A DNA stretch of 64,000 nucleotides, taken from the NCBI GenBank assembly GCA_024637115.1, contig JAGXFU010000011.1, positions 62,001-126,000 on the forward strand, given 5' to 3'. Numbering within the stretch: the first letter of the stretch is position 1; every line of letters starts with the position of its first letter. Positions 8,951-16,747 of this stretch are shown one piece after another. This DNA is from Actinomycetes bacterium (GTDB lineage: Bacteria; Actinomycetota; Coriobacteriia; Anaerosomatales; JAGXFU01). The notes beneath the pieces are model-generated. The model worked only from the letters and a program-made list of their open reading frames with translations. It made no database searches and was not told the DNA's origin. Made by a program: the position numbers and the translations under genes.

Positions 8951-10006
8951 ATGCGCACCACTATTCGCAGCATTGTCACAGCACCCATGATCCTTGTGCT
9001 TGCCTTGGTGATGGTGGCACCCGTCCTGGCAGCGCCATCGGTCATCGTGGCCCCGGGATCACCTGAGCTCACTGAGGCACGCGACCGAGCCCTCGAACTC
9101 GAGAACAAGATCGAACAGCTTCGCGGAGAGCGCATTTCGCTTGAAGAGAGGATCTCGGTCACGAATCAGCGGATCTTCCGTCAGCAGGAGGTTCTGCAGC
9201 TGGCACGGGGAGATCTGGACGTCGCTCGCGAGGCCTACCGCCAGCGCATCATCCGAATGTACAAGACACGCATTGTCGACCCTCTTGCGATTCTGCTGTC
9301 TGCCGAGTCCATCTCCGACCTGTATGCTCGCGCCGTGATGCTCTCGCGAATCTCTCAGCGCGACCACGTGGCGTACAAGGATGCCGCCATCGCAACAGCT
9401 GAGGCGGAGTACCAGGCTGCGTATCTCGATGACCTCAAGTTGCAAGATGTGGAACTACGACAGATTCAAGCGAATTCCGTCAGGGAACTGCAATCAGCCC
9501 TCGCCGAGCAGACCCTCCTCGTGGAGAAGCTCACCGAGGAAGCACTCAAGGACCTCGTGACTCTGCAAACCTCGATCAAGACCACCCGGCAGCAGTGGAT
9601 CGACAGCTCTGTCCCCTTCAGTGGCGAAGTCACCATGACGGTCGCCACGGTTGACCGCTACCCCGATCGCACCTACACAGTGCCTGCGCACCAGCCCAAG
9701 CGATACCGCAGTCTCGGCCGCATCGAGACGATGGTGTGCTCGTGGTACGGAAATGAATTCAACGGCAGACCAACAGCATCTGGGCAGATCTTCAACGAGG
9801 AAGACCTCACCTGCGCCTCAAAGACACTCCCATTTGGCACCACGCTGGCTCTCTCACGCGGCGATAAGCGCATCATTGTGATAGTCACCGACCGTGGTCC
9901 GTTCATTGCCGGTCGTGATCTGGACCTCTCTAAAGCAGCGGCTCGACACCTTGGATTCTCGGGTGTCGAGCCGGTAGAGGTTGAATTTGTCGAAGCCGTG
10001 AGATAG
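8951..10006 (+). CDS. Secreted coiled-coil protein with C-terminal RlpA-like double-psi beta-barrel
   Basis: 351 residues: a signal peptide (about 1-28, ending VLAAPS), a coiled coil over about 35-210 (PcsB-like, with RMYKTRIVDPLAILLSAES), and a C-terminal RlpA/3D-like barrel near 255-350. The barrel has the RlpA landmarks CSWYGNEFNGRPTASG, ASKTLPFGTTL and DRGPFIAGRDLDLSKAAA, including the conserved Asp of the lytic site. This suggests a septal or cell-wall glycan-cleaving enzyme recruited by its coiled coil. CCGGAGA lies upstream of ATG 8951. The coiled coil resembles that of the divergent NlpC/P60 protein, so the pair may have exchanged catalytic domains. Whether it is lytic or only glycan-binding is not shown. 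Confidence 0.85.
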   Translation: MRTTIRSIVTAPMILVLALVMVAPVLAAPSVIVAPGSPELTEARDRALELENKIEQLRGERISLEERISVTNQRIFRQQEVLQLARGDLDVAREAYRQRIIRMYKTRIVDPLAILLSAESISDLYARAVMLSRISQRDHVAYKDAAIATAEAEYQAAYLDDLKLQDVELRQIQANSVRELQSALAEQTLLVEKLTEEALKDLVTLQTSIKTTRQQWIDSSVPFSGEVTMTVATVDRYPDRTYTVPAHQPKRYRSLGRIETMVCSWYGNEFNGRPTASGQIFNEEDLTCASKTLPFGTTLALSRGDKRIIVIVTDRGPFIAGRDLDLSKAAARHLGFSGVEPVEVEFVEAVR

Positions 10007-10011
10007 CTCTC

Positions 10012-10026
10012 ACCGGCCAAGCCGGT
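10012..10026. terminator. Small hairpin between convergent genes
   Basis: ACCGGC-CAA-GCCGGT, a six-pair stem in the 24-nt gap between the convergent RlpA-like gene and apt. There is no T-run, so a terminator role is only suggested by position. Confidence 0.35.
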
Positions 10027-10030
10027 AGAA

Positions 10031-10546
10031 CTACGGCACTCGAATGAGAGAGATTATCTGGGTGCCTCCGAGTTTCTCTCTTCCTTCGAGGAAGTCCAGC
10101 TCGATCAGGAAGGCGAATCCAGCCAGTCGAGCACCGGTCGATGTGGCGAGTTTTGCCTTCGCGGCGGCCGTTCCGCCGGTTGCGAGCACGTCATCCACGA
10201 TAAGAACAATGTCGTCCTTCGTGATGGCGTCCATATGCATCTCAAGGGTGTCGGTCCCATACTCGAGTTCGTACACAGCCTTCGTAGTCTTCCAGGGAAG
10301 CTTGCCCGGCTTGCGAGCGGGAACGAATCCGGCGCCCAAGCGATATGCGAGCGCGCCACCAAAGATGAAGCCGCGCGCTTCCGCACCCAGAACCTTGGTT
10401 ATCCCGGCGTTGGCATACTCGCTCGCCAGCACGTCTATCGCCTGTTTGAAGCCATCGGGGTCCCCGAGCAGCGGAGTAATGTCTTTGAACACGATTCCCT
10501 CTTTCGGGAAATCGGGGATATCTCTGATCAGTTCGCTCAAATCCAT
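10031..10546 (-). CDS. apt: Adenine phosphoribosyltransferase
   Basis: Purine salvage enzyme making AMP from adenine and PRPP. With ATG 10546 (AAGGAG 8-9 nt upstream) it is 171 residues, the usual Apt length; an earlier in-frame start at 10576 lacks a binding site. The start reads MDLSELIRDIPDFPKEGIVFKDI, typical Apt, and the PRPP-binding loop is IVLIVDDVLATGGTAAA. The base-specificity loop region EARGFIFGGALAYRLG is intact. It lies 46 nt downstream of the potassium channel gene, and hpt is just beyond that. Confidence 0.96.
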   Translation of the reverse strand: MDLSELIRDIPDFPKEGIVFKDITPLLGDPDGFKQAIDVLASEYANAGITKVLGAEARGFIFGGALAYRLGAGFVPARKPGKLPWKTTKAVYELEYGTDTLEMHMDAITKDDIVLIVDDVLATGGTAAAKAKLATSTGARLAGFAFLIELDFLEGREKLGGTQIISLIRVP

Positions 10547-10592
10547 GTGGCGCGTCTCCTTGTCCGTGGGTCGCATACAGCGTAGCGGTTTC

Positions 10593-11579
10593 TCACAGTG
10601 CCTGCATCAATGCATCGATCTGAGTTGTCGTGCCGAGCACAACGAGACGATCGTGCTCCTCAAGAACAGTATTTGAGGAGGGATTGGTGTTGACCGCACC
10701 GCCATGCTGTTGAATAGCCAGGATATAGGCGCCGGTAGATTCCCGCACCTGTGCCTCCTTTATGGTTCTTCCGACAAAGCTTGAATCGGGCGGCAATTCG
10801 ACTTCCTGCAGTCGAAACTCCACGCTGTCACCGTGTGTCACGAGGTCAAGGAAGTCCGAGACAACCGGCTGCATCAGCATGGCAGCCATGCGTCGACCTC
10901 CAATGACATTTGGCGTCAGCACCCTGTCAGCGCCGGCGCGACGCAGCTTTGCCTCGCTCACCTCGTGAGATGCTCGGGCAACAATGAAGAGATCGGAATT
11001 CAGCGAACGGGCGGAGAAGGTGACGAATAGATTGTCCGCGTCGGTATCCAGCGCCGTCACGAGCCCTCGAGCACGGTCTATCCCTGCTTCCAGGAGCGTC
11101 TCCTCATCGGTCGCGTCGGCGTCAAGCACGAGCCATCCTTCATCGCGAGCACGCTCGATCGAATCCGGGTCCGATTCGATGACAAGGAATGCAACGTTCT
11201 CCTCGGCAAGTGATCGAGCAACAACGGAGCCGACCCTGCCGATTCCCGCTACGATATGATGCCCGCTAAGTCTCTCGATATTTGTGCGCATGCGACGCCC
11301 TTCCCACAAGCCTTTCAGATGCCCCTCGACCACAAAATCGATGAAGGTGCCCAGTGCGAACAGCAGGACCCCGAATCCAAGGAGTATCAGCACCATGGTG
11401 AACGCTCGGCCGACATTGGTGAGTTCACCGACCTCAGAGTAGCCCACGGTACCTACTGTGATCACCGTCATGTAGAGAGCGTCAAATACGCTCCACCCCT
11501 CGATCAACACATACCCGAGGGTCCCGAACACAAGAACCGCCATCAACACAGTGAGGGCAAGAGCAAGGCGTCTCATCAT
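10593..11579 (-). CDS. Two-TM potassium channel with RCK domains
   Basis: Membrane potassium channel, 328 residues. Two transmembrane helices (about 5-27 and 58-82) flank a pore loop with filter-like ITVGTVGYSE. They are followed by an RCK_N/TrkA-N Rossmann domain (about 105-225, glycine motif AGIGRVGSVVARSL, acidic VIESDPDS) and an RCK_C/TrkA-C domain (about 240-328). This is the MthK-like arrangement in one chain. Its ATG overlaps the hpt stop (ATGA), so it is coupled to purine salvage. RCK_C domains of some potassium channels bind nucleotides such as c-di-AMP; whether this one does is not visible. Gating ligands remain unknown. Confidence 0.9.
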   Translation of the reverse strand: MMRRLALALTVLMAVLVFGTLGYVLIEGWSVFDALYMTVITVGTVGYSEVGELTNVGRAFTMVLILLGFGVLLFALGTFIDFVVEGHLKGLWEGRRMRTNIERLSGHHIVAGIGRVGSVVARSLAEENVAFLVIESDPDSIERARDEGWLVLDADATDEETLLEAGIDRARGLVTALDTDADNLFVTFSARSLNSDLFIVARASHEVSEAKLRRAGADRVLTPNVIGGRRMAAMLMQPVVSDFLDLVTHGDSVEFRLQEVELPPDSSFVGRTIKEAQVRESTGAYILAIQQHGGAVNTNPSSNTVLEEHDRLVVLGTTTQIDALMQAL

Positions 11580-12127
11580 AGCCCCGTTACCTCACGAGAC
11601 ATCTCGGCGATGTAGCCAAGATTTCGAAAACGTCCAGCGTGGTCGAGGCCATATCCCACGACATATCGATCAGGTATTGAGAAGCCGCGATACGTGATAG
11701 GAAGGTCAACGATCCGCCGTATGTCTTTGTCGAACATCGTGCACACTTCCAAGGTGGCCGGCTGACGCGCCCGCAAATTGTTCAGAATGTAGTTGAGGGT
11801 AAGACCCGTGTCGATGATGTCCTCAACAACTATCACATTCGCTCCAGCAATCGCATCATCAAGATCCTTCACCACACGCACTCGCCCCGGAGCATCGCCC
11901 GCGTACGAACTCACCGCGAGGAAATCGACCTGGAGCGGAAGGTCGATTGCACGACACAGATCAGCAAGGAAGAACACTCCACCCCGCAATACGGTGACCA
12001 GCCTGAGGTCGGATGCACGATGGTCGACTGCGATCGCCGCTCCCAGTTCACCAACCCGGCGCTGAATGTCATCCTCTGTGACGACGAGGCGTGAGAACAG
12101 CTCACTTGGGGCAAAAGGCGTGGCCAT
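11576..12127 (-). CDS. hpt: Hypoxanthine phosphoribosyltransferase
   Basis: 183-residue purine phosphoribosyltransferase forming IMP/GMP from hypoxanthine/guanine and PRPP. The PRPP motif VIVVEDIIDTGLTLNYI lies near residues 95-111, the VLRGGVFFLADL loop near 44-56, and the C-terminal purine-contacting YVVGYGLDHAGRFRNLGYI is intact. The start ATG 12127 shares its A with the TGA of the preceding gene (TGATG), and the stop overlaps the channel gene, so it sits in a tightly coupled run. In many bacteria hpt neighbours tilS and ftsH; here it does not. Confidence 0.95.
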   Translation of the reverse strand: MATPFAPSELFSRLVVTEDDIQRRVGELGAAIAVDHRASDLRLVTVLRGGVFFLADLCRAIDLPLQVDFLAVSSYAGDAPGRVRVVKDLDDAIAGANVIVVEDIIDTGLTLNYILNNLRARQPATLEVCTMFDKDIRRIVDLPITYRGFSIPDRYVVGYGLDHAGRFRNLGYIAEMSREVTGL

Positions 12128-12552
12128 CAGTCTGATCCGTCCTCACCACTACCGGCGCGCAACCCTCCGCCATCGGCACGATCCTGTTCCTCGACCGGCA
12201 GATCATACTTGAGAAGAAGGTTCCGAAAATCCTTCTGATAGAAGATCTTGATCTGCACCTCCGGATAGAGTTCTTTGAGGCGGCGCACTTTGCGGTTCTT
12301 CTTGGTAACAAGCTTCTGACTCATGGTAGTAAGTTCGATATAGAGATCCATGTCCGGCAGATAAAAGTCCGGAGAGAACGAGGCGATGATCCTACCCTCA
12401 CCATCCCACTCGATCGGAAAGGTCGTCGGCTCGTACTCCCACCGGATGTGGTAGAAGTCGAGAATATCAGCAGCCACTCGCTCGCTCGGATGCGCGAACT
12501 CGATCTCATCGGCATGACGCTTCAGCGAGGAACTGTCTAACGTGTCGGCCAT
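12127..12552 (-). CDS. PD-(D/E)XK nuclease-like protein of unknown role
   Basis: 141 residues, not a named family I recognise with certainty. What is visible resembles a minimal restriction-endonuclease-like fold: an early Glu helix (SERVAADIL, E24), then a beta-hairpin with P61-D62 (SPDFYLPD), E73-x-T75 (YIELT), and a basic helix TKKNRKVRRLKELYP ending in a strand VQIKIFY. This matches the order E...PD...ExK with Thr in place of Lys. The tail is low-complexity (Asp/Gly-rich). ATG 12552 is 5 nt after the MerR stop and its own stop overlaps hpt. It may be a nuclease, a pseudo-nuclease, or a nucleic-acid-binding protein. Confidence 0.6.
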   Translation of the reverse strand: MADTLDSSSLKRHADEIEFAHPSERVAADILDFYHIRWEYEPTTFPIEWDGEGRIIASFSPDFYLPDMDLYIELTTMSQKLVTKKNRKVRRLKELYPEVQIKIFYQKDFRNLLLKYDLPVEEQDRADGGGLRAGSGEDGSD

Positions 12553-12557
12553 CTTCC

Positions 12558-13268
12558 CTACACGACATCTTCGAAGACACGCGCCAGCGATCTTCTCAGC
12601 AGAAGGGCCGTCAACTCGCGGGTCTGATCGCTCAGCTCGCCGAGGGTCTCGGCGAGTTTCAGACGGGTCTCGGGAGTTCGATGTCTAAATGTGGGCATGA
12701 GAATCTGAGAGAAGAAGGTGGATTCTCGCTCCGCGAACGTCTCATACATCCTCAGGTGACGCGGCTCGACTCCAAAACGGCGCATCTCCCAACAGACATG
12801 TGCTATCTGGATGTCAGACGCCGTTATCTCGCGCCCACGCTCCCCATCCACAAGTCGAACGAGATTGAATTCTTCGAGTTCCTTGATGAAGGTGGCAGGA
12901 AGGCCGAGAGACGCAGGGATGTCATCGATCCGAACCGTCTCACCAGCGCCACCGTCGACGGCTGCGGAGGGTAGCGCCGTCTTCGCTCCTTTGAGTTCAG
13001 AAGGGATCTTTCCCTTGTCGTAGTCAGCAAGCCTCTCGCGAATCACAGCCAGAGGCAAGAAGTGCTCCTTCTGAAGACGCAAGATATGCTCGATACGAGT
13101 AACGTCATCGGCGCGGAACTTCCGGTAGCCCCCGGCCGTCCGTTCAGGGGAAACCAGACCCTCTTCCTCAAGAAAGCGAACCTTGGATATTGAGAGGTCG
13201 GGAAAGCGATCAGCGAGCGCGTCGACCACTTCTCCGATCGTCATGTAGTCACGCGGCAACCCACTCAC
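12558..13268 (-). CDS. MerR-family regulator, FtsR-like
   Basis: 236-residue MerR regulator. The N-terminal winged helix begins at MTIGEVVDAL, with the MerR signature SKVRFLEEEGLVSPERTAGGYRKF (about residues 26-49) followed by DVTRIEHILRLQ. A second winged-helix-like segment near residues 100-170 (ITASDIQIAHVCWEMRRFGVEPRHLRMYETFAERE) is characteristic of the Rv1828/FtsR group, which activates ftsZ in Corynebacterium. The GTG start at 13268 overlaps the stop of the FHA gene (GTGA). The FHA-MerR pair matches garA-Rv1828 in Mycobacterium. Its targets here are unknown. Confidence 0.82.
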   Translation of the reverse strand: MSGLPRDYMTIGEVVDALADRFPDLSISKVRFLEEEGLVSPERTAGGYRKFRADDVTRIEHILRLQKEHFLPLAVIRERLADYDKGKIPSELKGAKTALPSAAVDGGAGETVRIDDIPASLGLPATFIKELEEFNLVRLVDGERGREITASDIQIAHVCWEMRRFGVEPRHLRMYETFAERESTFFSQILMPTFRHRTPETRLKLAETLGELSDQTRELTALLLRRSLARVFEDVV

Positions 13269-13714
13269 GCACCCTTCGGACCGGCAAGAAACACCATCTG
13301 GAACATGCCGATCTGAAGTGAGTCGCCACTTGAGAGGTCCGCTTTGTCGACGCAGACTCCGTTGACGTACGTGCCGTTGAGCGATCCGGAGTCCAATACG
13401 GTCACGTGGTCGCCAACCCGTCCGACCACTGCATGTCTACGTGACACCGTGACGTCATTGAGGAAGACGTCCGAGGAGGGATCACGACCGATGGACATGT
13501 CGCCCTCGTCGATATAGAAGCGCTCGCCCATCTCGGCGCCCTTCGATACCACAAGGACAGGACCCTCGGTGTCTCCAAACTCGGCTATCGCTTCTGCGGC
13601 CTCGGCACTCACGGGCTGAAACGACTGAGTCGTTCCCGCTAGTTTCAATCCGCACTCCGGACAAGCGTCGGCGTTCTGCTCGACCGGAGTTCCGCATGAT
13701 GGACACGCGTTCAT
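13265..13714 (-). CDS. Zinc-ribbon/FHA-domain protein, GarA-like
   Basis: 149 residues. The N-terminus is a zinc ribbon with two Cys pairs (CPSCG at 4-8 and CPECG at 18-22). A linker with a Thr-Thr pair (T28-T29) in GTTQSF follows, then a C-terminal FHA domain (about 60-145) with the phosphothreonine-binding landmarks MSIGRDPSSDV, VSRRHAVV and LNGTYVNG. FHA proteins bind phosphorylated partners of Ser/Thr kinases. In mycobacteria the equivalent locus encodes GarA, which controls 2-oxoglutarate use through phosphorylation of a Thr in an ETTS motif. The zinc ribbon is not part of GarA. No kinase gene is in this window. Confidence 0.85.
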   Translation of the reverse strand: MNACPSCGTPVEQNADACPECGLKLAGTTQSFQPVSAEAAEAIAEFGDTEGPVLVVSKGAEMGERFYIDEGDMSIGRDPSSDVFLNDVTVSRRHAVVGRVGDHVTVLDSGSLNGTYVNGVCVDKADLSSGDSLQIGMFQMVFLAGPKGA

Positions 13715-13745
13715 AGAAGCTCCCTAGTTTCGCCGAAGCGAGAGG

Positions 13746-14006
13746 TTAATCAGAGAAACCAAATTCATGCTTCTGGAATGAGTGGGAAATCTGCTCTTCG
13801 AGAGCACTGATGACTTCCGGACTCTCCAGAACATGATCCAGACGCTCGGCACTCAAGCGATTCTTCACGTACGGGTCAGCGAGAGCCTCAGAGAGCTTTC
13901 GCCCATTGTGCACCTCACGAATGACGTACTCGACGACACGTTCTTCGATCGCGTCGGTGGCAAGATCATCGAGAAACTCCTGCAACTTGTCACTAATGGA
14001 CGCCAC
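13746..14006 (-). CDS. Conserved small protein of unknown function
   Basis: 86 residues, soluble, predicted largely helical, without Cys or membrane segments. It contains VVEYVIREVHNGRKLSEALADPYVKNR, which looks like a short helical bundle. GTG 14006 has a strong AAGGAGG 7-8 nt upstream. It lies 38 nt after the RsiG-like gene and 31 nt before the FHA gene, all on one strand, so it is probably co-transcribed with them. I do not recognise the family; a link to the RsiG-like or FHA protein is only positional. Confidence 0.7.
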   Translation of the reverse strand: MASISDKLQEFLDDLATDAIEERVVEYVIREVHNGRKLSEALADPYVKNRLSAERLDHVLESPEVISALEEQISHSFQKHEFGFSD

Positions 14007-14044
14007 GTGCTTCCTCCTTGTTTGGTCAGATGCGCCGAGGCGCC

Positions 14045-14347
14045 CTACTCGTCTTCGTCTGCGGCCACGTCAACATCGGAAACGCCCCGCAGGTCAGACG
14101 CAAGAATACCGATCAGCTTGTCAATGTCAGAACCGGAGATGACATCTTTGCCAGCCTCGCGATTGGCCTTAAGTCGACCAACGAGTTCAGCTCGCAGAAT
14201 GTCGATGCGACCGTGCAACACGCGCCGGCGATATGAGATCCGCTGCTCTTCCTCATGCAGATCATTGAGCATCTCTCTGAGCTGCTCGTTGGTTCTGCCG
14301 GCGAGATCGAGCAACGCCTCGTCGAAACGCTCGTCGTGCTCGCTCAT
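14045..14347 (-). CDS. RsiG-like c-di-GMP-binding anti-sigma factor candidate
   Basis: 100 residues, helical, with a coiled-coil centre. Residues 34-49 read E-x3-S-x2-R-x3-H-x3-D (E34, S38, R41, H45, D49). RsiG of Streptomyces binds c-di-GMP through E-x3-S-x2-R-x3-Q-x3-D, so only the Gln differs. Flanking residues (SYRRRVLHGRIDILRAEL) also fit my recollection of the family. One motif copy is present, as in the Rubrobacter form that works as a homodimer; Streptomyces has two. In that system RsiG with c-di-GMP holds the sigma factor WhiG. No WhiG-type sigma gene is in this window. GGAGGGG precedes ATG 14347. The function is inferred from the motif alone. Confidence 0.7.
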   Translation of the reverse strand: MSEHDERFDEALLDLAGRTNEQLREMLNDLHEEEQRISYRRRVLHGRIDILRAELVGRLKANREAGKDVISGSDIDKLIGILASDLRGVSDVDVAADEDE

Positions 14348-14459
14348 TGCCCCTCCACTTCATAGAACAGACAGTGAACCCGGTACCTTGGCCGATTGTA
14401 GCAGAGCCCCAGGCTCGTTCACCCTCGACCTTCACTATACCTATACCCGCTGACATGCG

Positions 14460-15251
14460 TCATTCGACGTGCGTGACCTGCACATCTCCCATGAGTTCCC
14501 TGGCAAGCATCAGCTCTGTATTGCTGAGAGAGCCCGGAACGACCCGTACGGACATCTCAGCAGCGAGTGCGGCAACACATGCAGCTGTGATCTCATCCGT
14601 TCCCGGAGCGGGATCCAACACATCAGCGAGAGTCGCCGTACCCAGGGCCAGCGCTTGCGCCTCATCGCCATCGAGCCTGAAGACGCGCGCCTCACGCACA
14701 AGGTCCCGACTGCGCACGAACGAGCCATGCTGCAAACAAGTGCCGTGATGCCAGACTTGCGCGCTTCCGGAGAGTTTCGCCACCCCAACAGACAGATCTG
14801 CATGCGTAGCGTGGAGATAGCACGCCGAGGAATCACGCGCCCCTCGGGGGCGAGCGGTGAGTTCAGCCGGAACACCGAGTGCGACATAGGTGCGCGCAAG
14901 CACGCTACACAGCATACGATAGCTCGCTGAGACACCGCGCGGAAGCCCGTCGCGCTCCCCCATCACAAACGAGTACGTGAGTTCATCATCGTGGAGAACG
15001 CCTCTCCCGCCTGTGAATCTCCGAACCACGTCGATCCCGAGGCTCTGGCAGGCCGCACCGTCAACGCCCGATGATGGCTGAAATCGACCCAGCGTAACGG
15101 TGGGACGCTGCCAACGATAAAGACGGACAGTTGGCGGGCACTCCCCCGCCGCATGCTGGATCTGTATCGCACGATCCACGGCCATGTTCCATGCCGAGTC
15201 GCATGCGCCGTCATCGAGCAGTCGCCACTCGGGGGTCACGAGAGCGTTCAC
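14460..15251 (-). CDS. Lipoate/octanoate-protein ligase family, LipM-like octanoyltransferase
   Basis: About 263 residues of the LplA/LipB/LipM superfamily. Visible landmarks are [17 protein letters not shown], the lipoyl-binding [20 protein letters not shown], a Cys at about 144 (SSACYLHAT) at the LipM nucleophile position, and the conserved Lys in VAKLSGSAQ (about 159) followed by CLQHGSF. The Cys argues for an acyl-ACP octanoyltransferase (LipM, or the amidotransferase LipL) rather than an ATP-dependent ligase. GTG 15251 overlaps the gcvPB stop (GTGA); a TTG at 15269 is an alternative. Its place at the end of the gcv set suggests it lipoylates GcvH; lipA is not in this window. Confidence 0.82.
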   Translation of the reverse strand: MNALVTPEWRLLDDGACDSAWNMAVDRAIQIQHAAGECPPTVRLYRWQRPTVTLGRFQPSSGVDGAACQSLGIDVVRRFTGGRGVLHDDELTYSFVMGERDGLPRGVSASYRMLCSVLARTYVALGVPAELTARPRGARDSSACYLHATHADLSVGVAKLSGSAQVWHHGTCLQHGSFVRSRDLVREARVFRLDGDEAQALALGTATLADVLDPAPGTDEITAACVAALAAEMSVRVVPGSLSNTELMLARELMGDVQVTHVE

Positions 15252-16747
15252 TTCTCTGGAGCAGTCCAACGCAGGATCGGCTCACGCGCCGCACGAGCTT
15301 CATCCAGACGACGAACCGGAGTCGTGTGCGGCGCGGAGTGAAGTGTATCCGGGTGCGTGGCAGCCTCATGTGCAATCGCAATGAGCGCATCTGCAAACGC
15401 ATCCAGAGCCGACAACGGCTCCGTCTCTGTCGGCTCTATCATCAGGGCTTCATCGACGATCTGCGGGAAGTAGACGGTGGGTGGGTGGAAACCATGGTCG
15501 AGCAGGCGCTTCGCAACATCGAGCGTGCGCACACCATACTCACGCTTCAGCCGTCCGCCGGACAACACGAATTCGTGCATGCACACGCGGTCATAGGGCA
15601 GATCGTATGCGGTCTTCAGGCGTTCCTTGAGATAGTTCGCGGAGAGCACAGCCTGCTCCGCCACCTCAGTCAGACCCTCACCACCCAGAGCACGAACATA
15701 CGTGTACGCACGCACCAGTACACCGAAATTGCCAAAGAAACTCCGGACCCGCCCGATCGTGCGTGAAGGGTCATGTGGCACAAAGGTGCCATCATCCAGT
15801 AGCGCAACGATCGGTGACGGCAGATACTCCGCCAACTCCGGGGTTACGCACACGGGACCCGCGCCGGGGCCACCGCCGCCGTGAGGCGTGGAGAACGTCT
15901 TATGCAGATTGATGTGCAGCGCGTCGAAACCCATGTCTCCCGGTCGTGTCTTTCCAAGAATCGCGTTCATGTTCGCGCCATCGCAGTACGCATAGGCACC
16001 AACAGCGTGAACGGCCTCGGTGATCTCCAGGATCTGAGGATCGAACAGGCCAACGGTGTTCGGATTCGTGAGCATGAAAGCGGCGGTATCCGTATCCAGC
16101 GCCGCCTTGAGCGCCGCGAGATCGACCAACCCGTCCGGTCCGCTCGGAATGGTCACGGTGTCGTACCCGCACATCGTCACCGATGCGGGGTTTGTTCCGT
16201 GGGCTGTGTCCGGAATGACGACCTTCTTGCGCGGATCGCCGGAGGCGGTGTGCGCAGCACGAAAACACATGAGTGCCGTCAGCTCTCCATGAGCCCCGGC
16301 TGCGGGCTGCAGGGTGACCCCGGGCAATCCGGAGATCTCGGCGAGGGCCTCCTGAAGTCGGTACATTAGCTCAAGCGCACCCTGCACGGTCTCTGTGGAC
16401 TGCAATGGATGCACGCCGGAAAAGCCTTCAAGGCGACACGCATCCTCGTTCACGCGGGGGTTGTACTTCATCGTGCACGAGCCCAGCGGGTAGAAGCCTG
16501 AGTCCACGCCAAAGTTCATGTCAGCCAAATGCGAATAGTGGCGCATGATCTCAAGCTCAGTCACGTGCGGAAGACTCAAGGCCCTCGTTCGGGCGACGCC
16601 GCCGAGCGCTTCATCGAGAACAACTTCCGGAACATCGAGTTCCGGAGGGAGTACGCACGTGGATTCCGCGCCTCCGAGTTCGTAGATTGCCTCTCGCGGG
16701 CCTCGGTTCGGAGCGCCGCCGGGCGTATGAGCCAGTTGCTCGGTCAT
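15248..16747 (-). CDS. gcvPB: Glycine dehydrogenase (decarboxylating) subunit 2
   Basis: PLP-containing half of the two-subunit P-protein of the glycine cleavage system, 499 residues. The PLP Lys is in [18 protein letters not shown], and the family segments [16 protein letters not shown] and [10 protein letters not shown] are present. With GcvPA it decarboxylates glycine and passes the aminomethyl group to lipoyl-GcvH. Its ATG overlaps the gcvPA stop (ATGA), consistent with equimolar synthesis. Length and motifs are complete. Confidence 0.96.
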   Translation of the reverse strand: MTEQLAHTPGGAPNRGPREAIYELGGAESTCVLPPELDVPEVVLDEALGGVARTRALSLPHVTELEIMRHYSHLADMNFGVDSGFYPLGSCTMKYNPRVNEDACRLEGFSGVHPLQSTETVQGALELMYRLQEALAEISGLPGVTLQPAAGAHGELTALMCFRAAHTASGDPRKKVVIPDTAHGTNPASVTMCGYDTVTIPSGPDGLVDLAALKAALDTDTAAFMLTNPNTVGLFDPQILEITEAVHAVGAYAYCDGANMNAILGKTRPGDMGFDALHINLHKTFSTPHGGGGPGAGPVCVTPELAEYLPSPIVALLDDGTFVPHDPSRTIGRVRSFFGNFGVLVRAYTYVRALGGEGLTEVAEQAVLSANYLKERLKTAYDLPYDRVCMHEFVLSGGRLKREYGVRTLDVAKRLLDHGFHPPTVYFPQIVDEALMIEPTETEPLSALDAFADALIAIAHEAATHPDTLHSAPHTTPVRRLDEARAAREPILRWTAPEK

